From: Phaeosaccion multiseriatum
Taxonomy: Eukaryota; Ochrophyta, other classes
Reading direction: 5' to 3'
Length of the DNA: 64,000 bases
Assembly: GCA_965112735.1 (NCBI GenBank)
Contig: OZ218958.1
Location: 2,790,001-2,854,000, forward strand
The notes under the pieces were generated by a model. That model was given only the letters and a program-made list of their open reading frames with translations, did no database searches and was not told the DNA's origin. The translations under genes and the position numbers were made by a program. This document shows, one piece after another, positions 1 to 11,637 of the stretch; the first letter of the stretch is position 1; each line of letters starts with the position of its first letter.

Positions 1-1
1 C

Positions 2-154
2 GGCGGCGCGCGCAAAAGCCTGGAAATTTACAAGAAGCGCCGGGCCTTACGCGGCAAGAAGATTTACGTCGAGGACCCCTTCTATGGCAAGCTCCAGCTA
101 AACGCCGATAGCAGAATGATAAGCCCCGAAGAAGAATCGGAGAGTCTCTTTTGA
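2..154 (+). CDS. 3' end of an unrecognised gene (partial)
   Basis: Frame 2 is open from the left edge to a TGA at 152-154 and encodes about 50 residues of a basic stretch (KSLEIYKKRRALRGKKIYVE) followed by an acidic C-terminus ending in EEESESLF. The shift from a basic, structured-looking stretch to an acidic tail suggests a genuine C-terminus rather than chance. The rest lies outside the window, so exon structure and function are unknown and I do not recognise the family. Confidence 0.5.
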   Translation, partial: GGARKSLEIYKKRRALRGKKIYVEDPFYGKLQLNADSRMISPEEESESLF

Positions 155-1484
155 CCTTCGCGAGGGGAATGGCTTGGTGGGCGGAGCTTGGGTTTCCGGG
201 GCCGGGGCTCTATTTACTGGAGTATACGACAAGTTCAGAGACGTACTGCTGCTGCTGCTGCTGCTGTAGCTGCTGCTGTACGAGCGGGGCTCCGCCGTTC
301 CCCAAGGAGCGTAGCCTACGGGGCCACAGCATGAGGGGGAGATAAGGAGAGGGGCCCGTATATTTGGTGGAGCAGTTGCTGATACAGCATGCAGCGGTGG
401 CACTCGACGGCTCTCACTCGACAAGAAGAGGGCGACGCGCGCTTTGTGAACTTGCTTTGGAAGGAGACTTTCAAGCAGGCATGCGGCAGAGCACAAGCTA
501 CACCCAGACACCGAGCTCTCTGAGGAGAGTAGGAGGGTGTGCCGACAACACCTCCTCCCACCTGTCGTGTTACCACTTCCCGCACAATACTCCAACACAC
601 ATTGCCCCCGCACTGCCCCCCTGAAGAGGAGCACTGCGCTCGGTACCGTGTAGTGGTGTGGCATGGGAGAGGAAACAAGAAGGCATCGGCGGTATCGCTC
701 GACGACACACCTTTTCCCTTCGAAGAAGAAGAAGCTTGCTTGTGTGAGGTCGAAGGCTTCACAAGCGACTTCAGCCCTCCGCCCTACTCCGCCATCATGG
801 CTGTGATGACTCCTGCTCAGAGACGAGGGAGGCGACAAGGGGGGGGGGAACTATAGCGCGACAAGCAAGACGCTGGTCTGCTCATCCCAAGTATCTACGG
901 TGCGGATGAGTTGCCCCTCTCGCCGGAGCACGCACTGGTTGCTTGCCTTCTCGAGACGGCTCATGAAGCGTCTGAAGCGACGGAGGAGGAGGAGGGGGCA
1001 ACAGGAAGGCCCGGGAATAATATGGACACACCGGCCCCAAGGCTTGCTTGGCGCAGTTTTCTTCGTCACGAGAAGCTCATCCTTCTCCTCGCTCCCCCTC
1101 CTTCCCATCTTTTCTTACACACACACTCTCTCTCTCGGTGTGTGAAAGAAGTTTTGTGTAGAAAAATGCTTGCTTGTACAGGTGGTAATCCGTGGGCGAT
1201 GCCCTTTCAGCCTTCCTGCTGTACCCTGTACATGAAGGAATGAATTACTTTGTCTAAGCATTAAGGCTTATATTATATGGGCATCGAAAGCTCCACAAAC
1301 CCGATTGGCACAGATTCCTCCCCCTTGCCTCTCCCTCCTACCTCGTCCACCGATCCGCCCCCCCCCCCCTACTCTTTACTTTCATCGCATCTCCTTCGTC
1401 ACGCTTGCTCTCGCACGTCTCACCCTGTCTCACTCTGCATGCCACACAAGGCCTGCGGCCCCTCCAGCCAGCTGCGAAGATTGA
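155..1484. other. Intergenic region without a supported gene
   Basis: Holds a CTG-type triplet tract (about 246-280) and, at 372-389, a one-mismatch copy of the dispersed CAGTTGGTGATAC word. Open frames on both strands here are serine/leucine-rich with no domain signature or splice support. It should contain the 3' flanks of two converging genes: the partial gene at the left edge and ANK1. Confidence 0.5.
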
Positions 1485-2840
1485 CTACTCTTCTTGCCAG
1501 ACGTCATACTTCAGATCGGTCCTTCGCATGGGGTCCAGCACACTTTGAGATCGGAAGAAGGCTGCTGCCGCCTCCCGGAGTCGCTGGCCGATCTCGGGGG
1601 CCATCTCATTGCGTCTTGCTCCCGCCAGGGCCTTGTCCACTGAGGCATCGGCCTTGAGGAGCTGCAGCGCAGTACCGTGTTGGCTCGAGTAGACGGCGGC
1701 AAGTAGGGGGCTCACGCCGCCATTGGACGTCGTATCGATAGGGGATCCCTCAGAGATGAGACGGGTAACGACTGCCTCGTGCCCATGCTCTGCAGCAAAG
1801 TGAAGAGCAATTGCACCATCGGTGTTCTGCATCTCCACCTTTGCTCCCGCAGAGAGAAGCCGCTCCACCACGGCGTCGTGACCTTCTTGAGCAGCAACAT
1901 GCAGAGCAGTAAAGCCACGAGTGCTGCACGCACCCACATCAGCTCCGGCTGAGAGGAGCTTCTCCGCCACAGCGAAGTGTCCGTATTTTGCAGCCGCGAT
2001 CAACGGAGTCAATCCGCATTTGCTCTTGGCATCGACGCTGGCATTCTCCTCTAATAGCCGCTCCACAATGGAAAGATGGTTATTTTGGGAGGCTGCCCGA
2101 AGCGGAGTGACACCGTGGACGTCGGCCAAGTCGATGTTGGCGTGGGCCCTGATGAGCTGCTCTACCACACTCTCATGTCCATTTTTGCAAGCCTGACGAA
2201 GAGGAGTTTCGCCTAAGTTCGCCTCTTTATTCACATCGGCTCGCCGCGAGATGAGCTCCTCTACGACGGAGGTTTGCCCGTTCTGGGCAGCCATCAGGAG
2301 TGGAGAGCATCTATTTCCATTCGCTGCATTGACCGCAGCTCCGGCATCCAGCAGGCGCCTCATAACTGGAGTGTGACCATGTGCGGAGGCACCTGTCAAG
2401 GCCGTGTCGCTGAACGGCCCTCCACGGGAGCTGGCCCACGCTCCCATCTGCAGCAGAAGGTCCACGACATCCAGCCGACCGTATGCTGCAGCCCTGACCA
2501 TTGCTGTGAATCCTTTGTCGTCGATAGGCTGCTCCAGGCTGGCTCTGCCGTGCTTGGCGACGAGCTTCAGCACTAGCGCGTGAACTGCTGCGAAACTGAG
2601 GTTCTTTCTCAGCCCCTGATAGAGTCGCCGGCCCTGTGGTGAAGGGCAGCACGTTGGAAAGGGAAGGGATGTAGGAAGGGGTATGCGGTACGATGAGAAG
2701 AGTTTGATTAGGCGGAGTTCTGAGCGGCGTTAAGTCTCGAATGGGGCAACCACTCCAGCGTTGCGCAAACCGCCTCGGACAAGGGCGACCAATACTACAC
2801 AAGACGAGATCCTCACCTCAGGGGATACTGCCTGTGGCAT
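1485..2840 (-). CDS. ANK1: ankyrin-repeat protein, two exons
   Basis: Inferred exons are 2840-2817 (ATG, encoding MPQAVSPE, then donor GTGAGG) and 2633-1485 (acceptor ACCACAG, stop TAG); phase 0 on both sides of a 183-bp intron, giving about 390 aa. After a short helical N-terminal part come about nine ankyrin repeats of 33 residues with the usual G-TPL-AA--GH--VV--LL pattern (for example GETPLRQACKNGHESVVEQL). A C-terminal module follows with ALAGARRNEMAPEIGQRLRE. Ankyrin repeats bind proteins; no catalytic domain is visible, so the partner and pathway are unknown. The middle is nearly identical to ANK4, which points to recent duplication or gene conversion. The start is the shared micro-exon, because exon 2 has no ATG at the conserved N-terminus. 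Cellular location is not evident. Confidence 0.8.
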
Positions 2841-3963
2841 GGTGCGCCGCGACGATGCCATGTCCTTCTGGGCCTACCGGTGGTCAAGGCCACGGGCGCG
2901 AAGAGGGAGGGGCACCGAGAGCAGCAGCTGGCCTCCCAACCAACCCACCCAGCTTTGCCCTTCACACAACCAACCCACCCAGCTTTGCCGTTCACACGTG
3001 AAGCAGTGAGGTGCGGACAAGGGGCCTACGTAGTATAGATGATTTGCCTATCAGGGCCCTTCTTCTCCAATTTGGTTTTTGGATCTTGGGGGGAAGCAAA
3101 GAACTTTACTTTTGCGTAAACACAATACCCACGGGGTGACCGAAGAGCGTTACAAAGTTCTTCTTCGTTCAGCAGAGGTGGTACAGGCAGTGCATGGGCT
3201 TTTGTCTCCGTTGACTTGCATCGCCCGACGACACGAAGCGCGAAGGCCCTCTTTGTCTCATTGGACAGCGCAGCCTCAAACCATCATAATAAACTCATTC
3301 ATTCTTTACCTACGATACGGCGTGTCCAACGTGAGGCTCTTTCTTAAGCTTCACCCATCCTCCCACCAACCACTGCACCACGCACCTACGCACTCGTCTC
3401 CCACTAGTCCTTCTCCAGTCATGCACGCACCCATCAAAACACCAAAAACCTCCCCACCCACCACCCACCCGCCTCCCCACCCACCCACCTATCCTCCTAA
3501 CACTCACGCACCCACGCACCCACGCACTCACGCACCATCCTCATGCATTCACGCCCCCACCCTCTGCGCTCTACTGCTCCTCCTCCCCCCTCCTTCCTCT
3601 CCTCTCCCTCCTCCACCCTTCGCTTGCCGGACGAGAGACGTACGCCCCGTCTCTCCCGGCCCCCTCAGGCACTTGCACCCGCAGCCCCCGCAGCCCCGTC
3701 TCCCGCTTACTCCTCGCGGTGCATGCCCCCGCCACTGAGCACACTCCGCTCAATGTGGTATTAAATGATGCTCTGTCCTCCCTGAGCGAGCGAGGCCAGT
3801 CTTGACCACCTCGCCTGTGTCTCTCTGTCCAAGGGCAGAAGGACTTGTCGTCGCGCGTCTCCGCCCCCACCTCTCGCCCAGCCGGCACAGCCGTCCCTTA
3901 AGCGCACAGTTCCTCCGCCATGCCCTCCCTCCGTCTCGCTTCACACACCCTAGCTTCCTCCCA
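2841..3963. other. Intergenic spacer with CACCCA-rich tract
   Basis: Lies between ANK1 and ANK2. It holds a short direct repeat (CAACCCACCCAGCTTTGCC, twice, 2939-2990) and a degenerate CACCCA/CACGCA-rich tract (about 3350-3545). No gene is supported; the open frames are proline/histidine-rich translations of these repeats. Confidence 0.5.
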
Positions 3964-5511
3964 TTAGGTCCAGCGCCCTTTGAGGTGAAAGAAAGTTGCA
4001 GCGGCCTCTCTGAGTCGCTTCTCGACCTCAGGGCCAAGCTCATTCCGCCGTGCCCCAGCCAAAGCCTTGTCAACGGTCGCACCGGCCGCCAGGAGCTCCA
4101 GCGCAGTGCCGAGCTTGGCATGGTAGATGGCGCCAAGTAGAGGAGTGGAGCCGTCTGACCTTGGGGCGTCGATTGGGGATCCCGCAGAAATGAGACGGGC
4201 GACCACTACCTCGTGCCCATTTTGTGCCGCCACGTAGAGGGGTGTTGTGCCATCGTCAGCCTCCTTCTCCACATTGGCTCCGACAGAGAGAAGGCACTCC
4301 ACCACGGCGTCGCGCCCTCCGTGCGAGGCGCTGTGCAGAGGAGTGAAGCCACGATTGTTGCACGCACCCACGTCAGCTCCGGCTGAGAGGAGCTTCTCCA
4401 CCACGGTCAAGTGTCCCAGCTCCGCGGCAATAATGAGAGGCGTGGCCCCGGTTAGGCTCCTGGCATCAATGATGGGATGCTCGTCGAGGAGCTGCTCAAC
4501 CACGGAAAGGTGCCCTCCTTGCGATGCGACCCGAAGCGGAGTGACACCGTGGACGTCAGCCTTGTCGATGATGGCGTGGGCCCTGATGAGCTGCTGCACC
4601 ACACTGGCATGCCCATTCGCAGACGCCTGTAGGAGTGGCGTGGTGCCGAGTTTGTCTTCTTTATTCACATCGGCTCGAGCTGAAATGAGCTGCTCTACAA
4701 CAGCTGGGTGGCCAGTCTGAGAAGCCAGAATCAGTGGAGTGCACCCGTTCTCTGCGGCTAGGTTGATACTGGCCCCCGCGCGGATGAGCAGACGCACAGC
4801 TGCGGCATGTCCGTTGGAGGCCATCAGAAGCGAGGTGGCACCATTTGCGTTGGCTGCGTCGACGCGTGCTTGCGCGGAGAGGAGCTGCTGCACAATCATG
4901 GCATAGCCCCTCTCGGCGGCGCACATCAGCGGTGTCCATCCCGTAAGATCGCGCTGGTCGACGGCAGCTCCAACGTCCAGCAGCCGTCTCACCACCTGAG
5001 TTTGTCCATATTGGCTGGCCGTTGTTAGCGGTGTACCTCCCGCCGGCGGCCCTCCCCTGGCCATGAAGGAGGCCCCTTGCTGCAGCAGAAGGTCCACGAT
5101 ATACAGCCTACCGCGCATCGCAGCGCACATCAGGGCGGTGCGGCCTTGCTCCTCAATTGGCTGCTCCAGGCCTGCTTTCCCGTGTTTGGCGATGAGCTTC
5201 TTCACCAGGGCGTTAATGGCTGGGAAGCTCTCATTTGTGGTAATCGCGTGGTACAGGGACCGTCCCTGTTGGTAAAGTGCAAGGGTTAGGAAAGAGAGAA
5301 AGGAAGGAACATCCGTATTGGTACATTGCAGGGGTTAGGAATGAGATGTAGGAAGAGGAAAGGGCAGGAGGGCCCAACGTTGAGAGGGGACGTCACAGCC
5401 GAAGCCTTTCCACAACAAACTGCGCTTGAGAAACAGATTGTTTTTCATGACGGAGGAGACGAACACTGCACTGAGCTCCGCCCTCACCTCGGGGGATACG
5501 GCCTGCGGCAT
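3964..5511 (-). CDS. ANK2: ankyrin-repeat protein, two exons
   Basis: Exon 1 is 5511-5488 (ATG, MPQAVSPE, donor GTGAGG); exon 2 is 5265-3964 (acceptor AACAG, then GGACGG); phase 0, intron 222 bp, about 441 aa. It has the same plan as ANK1 with more repeats, about eleven 33-residue ankyrin units (for example TPLMCAAERGYAMIVQQLLS), and a shorter C-terminal module ending ...FHLKGRWT. All repeats are in frame, so the gene looks functional. It is more diverged from ANK1/ANK4 than those two are from each other. No enzyme domain, signal peptide or membrane segment is seen; a protein-binding adaptor role is inferred from the fold only. Confidence 0.8.
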
Positions 5512-6233
5512 TGTTAAGTCGGGCCTTTGTTCCTGTCTCGCTCTCCTCTCAGGGCAGGCTGTAAGGGCGCTGACAGCGGGCAAAAAGCCCAGTTCCCCTC
5601 CACTCCATCATCCTCCCCGCCCGGGGTGCAGTACGGTGGTGAGGGCAAGCGCCCGACGCAGCATAGATCCTCTGTCTCTGTCAGTCACGGCGCCGCCTTA
5701 CTTATTTTAACACGCCACTGTGTCTGGAGTAATAAATAAATAGCGGGAACATATGGGCCCATTCACAGCTGGCTATCGCTTAGGGCAGGGCTCCCGAGAA
5801 GTCGACAAGGTGGTGCGTGCGTGCGTGAGCCACAGCCAATATTGATCAGGGCCGTGAATCCACCGCCCGGCTCGCACATTGTCGAGCTAAACAGCATTCC
5901 CGGGGCCATTTTACCCCTGACTGAACCCTCTTTCTGTGGTTCACTGACCTGTTACACTTGTTCTCCCCTCTCCCGTCTCCTCCTACCCAAGCAATATACA
6001 TGTACATACAACAATGATACTTTGCACCCACCCCCCCCACTCCTCTCTCGTGCCTTCGCCCCGTCGAACAACGGTCTGCCGTCGCTTGCGCCCCTCCCAC
6101 CATCTGCTTGCTGTTCATCGCTTTGCCCCTGCCCATGGCTCTCCCATTTCCCGCTCTGCACGTCTGAAGGCCTCTCCAGGAGCGCGCTTTGACTCTCGTT
6201 CGGGGTCGATCCTTCGCGTGAGGGCCAACGCAC
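5512..6233. other. Intergenic spacer
   Basis: Separates ANK2 from the ANK3 remnant. I see no supported gene; the open frames are short, and the stretch 6050-6230 resembles the 3' flanks of the other ANK copies (degenerate homology to 1500-1560 and 3790-3970). Confidence 0.4.
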
Positions 6234-6783
6234 TTAGACAGCAGAGGAAAGCTCTGCCGCCTCTCGGAGGCGCCGCTCAATCTCAGGGCCGAGCTGATTC
6301 CTCTGTGCCCCTGCCAGCAGGGCCTTGTCCACCAAGGCACCGGCTAAGAGGAGCTGCCGCACCGTGCCGTGATGGTTCTGCAACACCGCCTCACTACTGC
6401 GCCGTGCCGATTGGTGCTGGCCACTATCAATGGAGTGCCTCCTGCAGGACCTCCTCTGGTAGTGCACGATGCCCCTTTCTGCAGGAGCAGGTCCAAGACA
6501 TCCAGCCGGCCGTGCATCGCAGCCGACATTAAAGCCGTACAGCCGTCCTCGTCGATGGGCTGCTCCAGGCTTGCTTCACCCGGGAGGGGTTGGAGCTGAT
6601 TCACGAGAGCCGACACGACTGAGAAGCTCTTGTTGCTGATGATAGCCTGGTTGAGGCGCTTCCCCTACAGTAAGGGTGAAGTGCCGCGTTGGGGGGGGAG
6701 ACATGGATCAGCTCTTTGCTTTGCGTCGATGCAAACAGCCTTTGACAGGGGCAACTAACCTCGGGGGAGACTGCCTGCGGCAT
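6234..6783 (-). pseudogene. ANK3: truncated ankyrin paralogue
   Basis: It keeps the micro-exon (6783-6760, MPQAVSPE, donor GTTAGT) and the start of exon 2 (6664, after acceptor ACTGTAG). Exon 2 gives the family N-terminus and two ankyrin units ending near GGTPLIVASTNRHGAVVR. The frame then breaks: the family C-terminal module (ALLAGAQRNQLGPEIERRLR) follows in another frame (about 6370-6234). Compared with ANK2, about eight repeats are missing. The simplest reading is an internal deletion between repeats that also shifted the frame. A short product with a novel tail is possible but unsupported. Confidence 0.7.
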
Positions 6784-7836
6784 GCTGAGCCGGGCTCCCA
6801 TCTTCTCTTCGGGCTCCTTCAGGGCTAGCGCTCAGGCAAGGGGAGAGGGGGCGCTGCGAGCGAGGGAAGAGCTCCGGCGTCCCGTTGCTCGTCAGACTTG
6901 AAGTATAGGAGTGCGGGCAGAGGAGTGTGGACTCTCTGCTGCCCTTCACACGCTTTCTCTCTTGTTGGTGGCTGCAAAGCCGCCTCGACTGAGAGAGGCA
7001 GAAGAGAGGGGAACTTTCTCCAGGGGGGCTGCCGAATCCCCGAAGCCAGGGCTCACAGGGCTAGAAAACTGAGTGAGTGTGTGTGTGACCCTGCCCTAGT
7101 GGAGGTGGGGCAGTGAAGGACCGTGCCGATGGGCGGATATGCCTTCCTCGGTCGCCTCGCACAGGAGAAGGCGAGGCTTCGAGGGCTTAATTAAGCAGAG
7201 CTGGAGAGCTGCTGGCTGGTGAGTCGACTCGAAAGGTTTCGCATCCAATGAATATGTACAAGTTGACGCCACACTATATGATGAGCGGGGCGGAGTGCTT
7301 TCAGCACAACGCAAGACACTGTCGCTCTGAATGCTCCTTTCCTCCATGTAACGGCTAGTTTGTGCTTCTATCCCCTCTTGTCCACGCCTCCTCCCTCGAC
7401 GTGAAGCAGGCGGACTACCCTCTCTCTAAGTGTCCACCCACTGATCCCCTTTCACTCCCTTTCCCCTTCATCCTCCTATCTAAGCTTAACGCACGAGTAA
7501 CACACACCCCGTGCCTCCGTCTTCGTTGCGCGACATCGTCCCGCTCTCACCGCCCCGGATGCAGGAACAGCGGCTTGTCGTCGCTTGCACCCCTCCCACT
7601 TCGCCCAGCAGGCACAGCAGGCACAGCAGGCACAGCAGGCACAGTCCTCCCTTAAGCCAGCTCCCTCCGCCATGCTCTCCTACATCTCTCTCTCTACACC
7701 CACCCCTCCCTCTGCACGCAGCGCCCGAGCCGCACCCGGGCCGCTCCAACTGGAGGGGAAGGGTCATGAGTCATGCGTTACCCGTCTCAATTTCATGAGT
7801 TGTGCGTTACCCCTTTCAGTGTCATGAGTTCCTTCT
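6784..7836. other. Intergenic spacer with short minisatellite
   Basis: Contains about four or five head-to-tail copies of a 10-bp unit (GCAGGCACAG, about 7607-7641). At 7760-7850, next to the ANK4 stop codon, there are three near-copies of a block containing TCATGAGT and GCGTTACCC. No gene is supported. Confidence 0.45.
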
Positions 7837-9368
7837 TCATGCGTTACCCGTCCCCGTCGTCTCGAACCGCAGTATCTCTGCTTTGACAGAAACCACACTC
7901 TCCGTGCCGAACGTGGGGTCGATTCTTCGCATCAGATCTAACACGCTCTGAGACAGGAAGAAGGCTGCTGCCGCATCCACGAACTGCTGCTGGATCTCAG
8001 GGGCCGCGCCGTGCCGCCGTGCCACCGCCAGGGCCTGGTCCAAGTGAGATCGGAAGAAGGCTTCTGTCGCCTTCCTGAGTCTCTGCCCCATCATGGGGCC
8101 CTTGCGATTGCGCCAAGCCTCGGCCAGGTCCTTGTTCAGCGAGGCGTCGACCGAGAGGAGCTGCAGCGCAGTGCCGTGTTGGCTCGAGTAGACGGCGGCA
8201 AGTAGGGGGCTCACGCCGCCATTGGACGTCGTATCGATAGGGGATCCCTCAGAGATGAGACGGGTAACGACTGCCTCGTGCCCATGCTCTGCAGCAAAGT
8301 GAAGAGCTGTCGCGCCATCGGTGTTCTGCATCTCCACCTTTGCTCCCGCAGAGAGAAGCCGCTCCACCACGGCGTCGTGACCTTCTTGAGCAGCAACATG
8401 CAGAGCAGTAAAGCCACGAGTGCTGCACGCACCCACATCAGCTCCGGCTGAGAGGAGCTTCTCCGCCACAGCGAAGTGTCCGTATTTTGCAGCCGCGATC
8501 AACGGAGTCAATCCGCATTTGCTCTTGGCATCGACGCTGGCATTCTCCTCTAGGAGCCGCTCCACAATGGAAAGATGGTTATTTTGGGAGGCTGCCCGAA
8601 GCGGAGTGACGCCGTTGTTGTCAGCCAAGTCGATGTTGGCGTGGGCCCTGATGAGCTGCTTAACGATACTCTCATGCCCGTTCTTGCAAGCCAGCCGCAG
8701 TGGAGTTTCTCCAAAGAGCGCCTCTTTATTCACATCGGCTCGCCGCGAGATGAGCTCCTCTACAACGGAGGTTTGCCCGTTCTGGGCAGCCATCAGGAGT
8801 GGAGAGCATCTATTTCCATTCGCTGCATTGACCGCAGCTCCGGCATCCAGCAGGCGCCTCACAACTGGAGTGTGGCCGTGTGCGCAAGCCCCCAGCAACG
8901 GCGTGTCACCGACGGGCCCTCCACGGGAGCTGGACCACGCCCCCATCTGCAGCAGAAGGTCCACGACATCCAGCCGACCGTATGCTGCAGCCCTGACCAT
9001 TGCTGTGAATCCTTTGTCGTCGATAGGCTGTTCCAGGCTTGCTCTGCCGTGCTTGGCGAAGAGCTTCAACACCAACGCGTTAATTGCTGGGAGACTGAGT
9101 TGTTTTCTGAGCGCCTGGTTGAGTCGCCGTCCCTGTTGTTCAGTGCAGCGCGATGGGAAGGGACGCAGGGAGAGGGATCGGATTAGCACAGCTCAAGTCG
9201 ACGCCGCTTGGCCTCGACCCGTCGCCTCTGCTTGAGCTGTATGGGCGCTAGTCTTGAATGAGGCAGCTACTCCACTTTACTCCGAAATACAAGCAGCCTC
9301 GGACAAGCAAGGGCGGTCAATGCTACACAATACTTGGTCCTTACCTCTGGGGTTATTGCCTGTGGCAT
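7837..9368 (-). CDS. ANK4: ankyrin-repeat protein, two exons
   Basis: Exon 1 is 9368-9345 (ATG, MPQAITPE, donor GTAAGG); exon 2 is 9132-7837 (acceptor AACAACAG, then GGACGG); phase 0, about 439 aa. The repeat region is almost the same as ANK1 over roughly 870 bp. The C-terminus is longer: the tail module of ANK1 appears twice in diverged form (one around LNKDLAEAWRNRKGPMMGQR, a second around ALAVARRHGAAPEIQQQFVD), followed by a unique end reading ...FETTGTGNA. The stop lies inside the local TCATGAGT/GCGTTACCC repeat, so the last residues were probably gained from that repeat. The gene looks intact. Confidence 0.8.
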
Positions 9369-10379
9369 GGTGCGCCGCGATGATGCTGTGTCCTTTCTCA
9401 GCCTCCACACCAAAAAAAGAAGGGGCGCTGAGAGCAGCAGCAGGCCTTCCAACCCACCCCTCCTTGCCCTTCAGACGTGAAGAAGTACGGTGCAGGCAAG
9501 CGCCATACGCGGTGTAGAGGCTCTACCTATGACGGCCCTCTCCTAGTGTGTTACCCCCCCGTAAAGGTCAAGAAAAATGAGATCACAGGCACGGGCAGTG
9601 CGTGGGGGAACAAGGAAAAAAAAAAAAAAAAAAAAAGTTTCTTCACACGTGTGTGCGTGCGCTGCGCCTGGGAGGTGAGAGTACTCACCAAAAAAACATG
9701 GAAGAGGAGGGAGGCCGCAAGAGAGGATAGAGAGGGTCGAAGAGGGGTGGCGCCGCAGGCGGGGAAAATGTATAGTTTCTTTCTTTTCTCCTTTTTTTGG
9801 CCGGCGGTCGACGGTATAAAAGTGCGCCGCCTTCCCTCTCTATTCATTCCCCTGTGGGGTTCCTACGAGTAGGCCATCAATCCACCGTCCCCTCGCCCTT
9901 CGTCGAGCTAAGCATCACTGCAACGCCATCTTGTCACTAACCGTGCTCCCCCTCTTTGACCCCCACTGACCCTCTGCGCGCTCCTACTCCCCTCTCCCTC
10001 CTCGAATCTCCCCCTGACGGATGAGAGTTGCAAGGCGCTTTTTGGCGTCCACAGACACTCAGAAAGTAGTAGCACCATCTTCCTCTCACCGGTCGCGCCG
10101 CTCTGTCTGCTGACACCACACACACGTCATCCAACCTTCTCGTCCACTGTTCTATCCAAGCTTCTGTGCGCGACGCAGCACAGCTCACTCCTCCCTCGTG
10201 CTCCTCTGCCCGCAAGGGAAAACAAAGGCTTGTCGTCCCTTGCACTGCCCCCATCTCCCATCTCGCTCCGATACAGCCGTCCGTTCAGCGCATTTCCTCC
10301 GCCATGCTCTCTCACGTCCCTTCTTACATTCCACAAGGTCTCTCCGGCGGCAGTACTTGCCAAACGTCGGGTCGGTCCT
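9369..10379. other. Intergenic spacer with poly(A) run
   Basis: Holds an A-run of about 22 bases (9616-9637) and no supported gene. Open frames on both strands read low-complexity or arginine-rich products. The right part (10200-10380) again resembles the 3' flanks of the other ANK genes, consistent with tandem duplication of whole gene-plus-flank units. Confidence 0.45.
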
Positions 10380-11138
10380 TCGCATCAGATCCTGCACGCT
10401 TTGATATCGTAGCAAGTCTGCCGCCGCCTCCCCGAGCCGCTCCTCGATCTCCCCGCCTCCCTGATTCCGCCTTACCGCTGCCATTGTCCACGACGCAGCC
10501 GCCATGCAGTCGTTCGACCTCGGTGTATCGATGGGGGATCACGCAGAGATGAGACAAGCGACTACTGCCTCGTATCTTCCCCTGCTGTAACCCTAAGTTG
10601 AGATGTATAAAGCCCTGTAGTATCGCCAAGTTGAGAGGTATAAAGTCCTTGTTGCATGCTCTGTCCACACTCGCTCCTGTATAGAGAAGGCGCTTCACCA
10701 CAACGTCGCGACCGCCGTGAGAGGCCATGTGCAGTGAATCCAGCGGTTTCAGAGACACCCACGTCCGCTCCGACTGAGAGGAGCTTCTCCACCACAGGCA
10801 AATGCCCCTTGCGAGATGAGATGATGAGGGGAGTTCAACCGCTCTTGCCCTTGGTTTCCACCTCACCACCTAAGCATGTCGTTTCTGCTGGCCTTTGATG
10901 GGCGTCGTCGAGAACCCCTCCTCTGTTGCTAAATGAGGCTCCTTCCTGCAGCAGAAGGTCCAAGACGTCCAGCCGGCCGAGTATCGCAGCCAACATTTAA
11001 GCGGGAGGCCTTGTTGATCAAGTGGACAAGGGGCTGTTCCAGGCTTGCTCGGCCGTTTTTGTCGATGGGCTGCCACACCAAGGCGGACACTGCAGCAATG
11101 CTCCCATTTTTTACGATGGCCAGGTGGAGCCGCTGCAT
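10380..11138 (-). pseudogene. ANK5: decayed ankyrin paralogue
   Basis: Pieces of the family are recognisable but lie in different frames. They are an exon-2-like start (MQRLHLAIVKNGSIAAVSAL, 11138), a mid repeat (VVEKLLSVGADVG, about 10790), another (MASHGGRDVVVKRLLYTGAS, about 10720) and a C-terminal module homologue (about 10500-10380). No MPQAVSPE micro-exon was found upstream. Several frameshifts and missing repeats make a functional product unlikely. Confidence 0.65.
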
Positions 11139-11637
11139 CTCGTGTAGCGTGCAAGAATGTCGGAAGCGCAGGGAGTGACGAGGGACACGCAGCAGGCCAG
11201 CAGAGCGGTGGAGTAGCTATAGACAGTTCGGGGCAGAGCAGCATCCATCCGCCCCAGAAAAGCAAAAAAAATGCGAGCATCCTCTCAGCGGGACAGTGAG
11301 TCGCTCTCATCCCCTTTTACCACCCCCCGCTTACATGTAGGTTCAAGAAGGCCTCACTATATGCACTCCCATCCCTCTTGTCTTTTTCTCCTCTTCGCAT
11401 CGGGTGGTATGCCCCCCTGCTTGCTCTCCACAGTGCCCAAGACAGGAAGGAGAAGGACCAGTAGTAGCAGCGAAAGCCGTATCATACACCATGAGGAGGG
11501 AGCTATAGGAGAATGAGGAGAGAAGAGAAAAAAGAAGGAAAAGGGCGGGAAGGCGGCCCAGTCGCAAGCAATTCACTGACATACGGGTTGGCGTTACGTT
11601 TTGAGTGCGGCCAGTCTCCACGATTTCAACACTAACC

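Noticed and set aside
8420-9235. Plus-strand frame of 271 codons antisense to ANK4
   Set aside because: It is the mirror of ankyrin codons and recurs antisense to ANK1 and ANK2 at the same positions, as expected for a shadow of a repeat protein.
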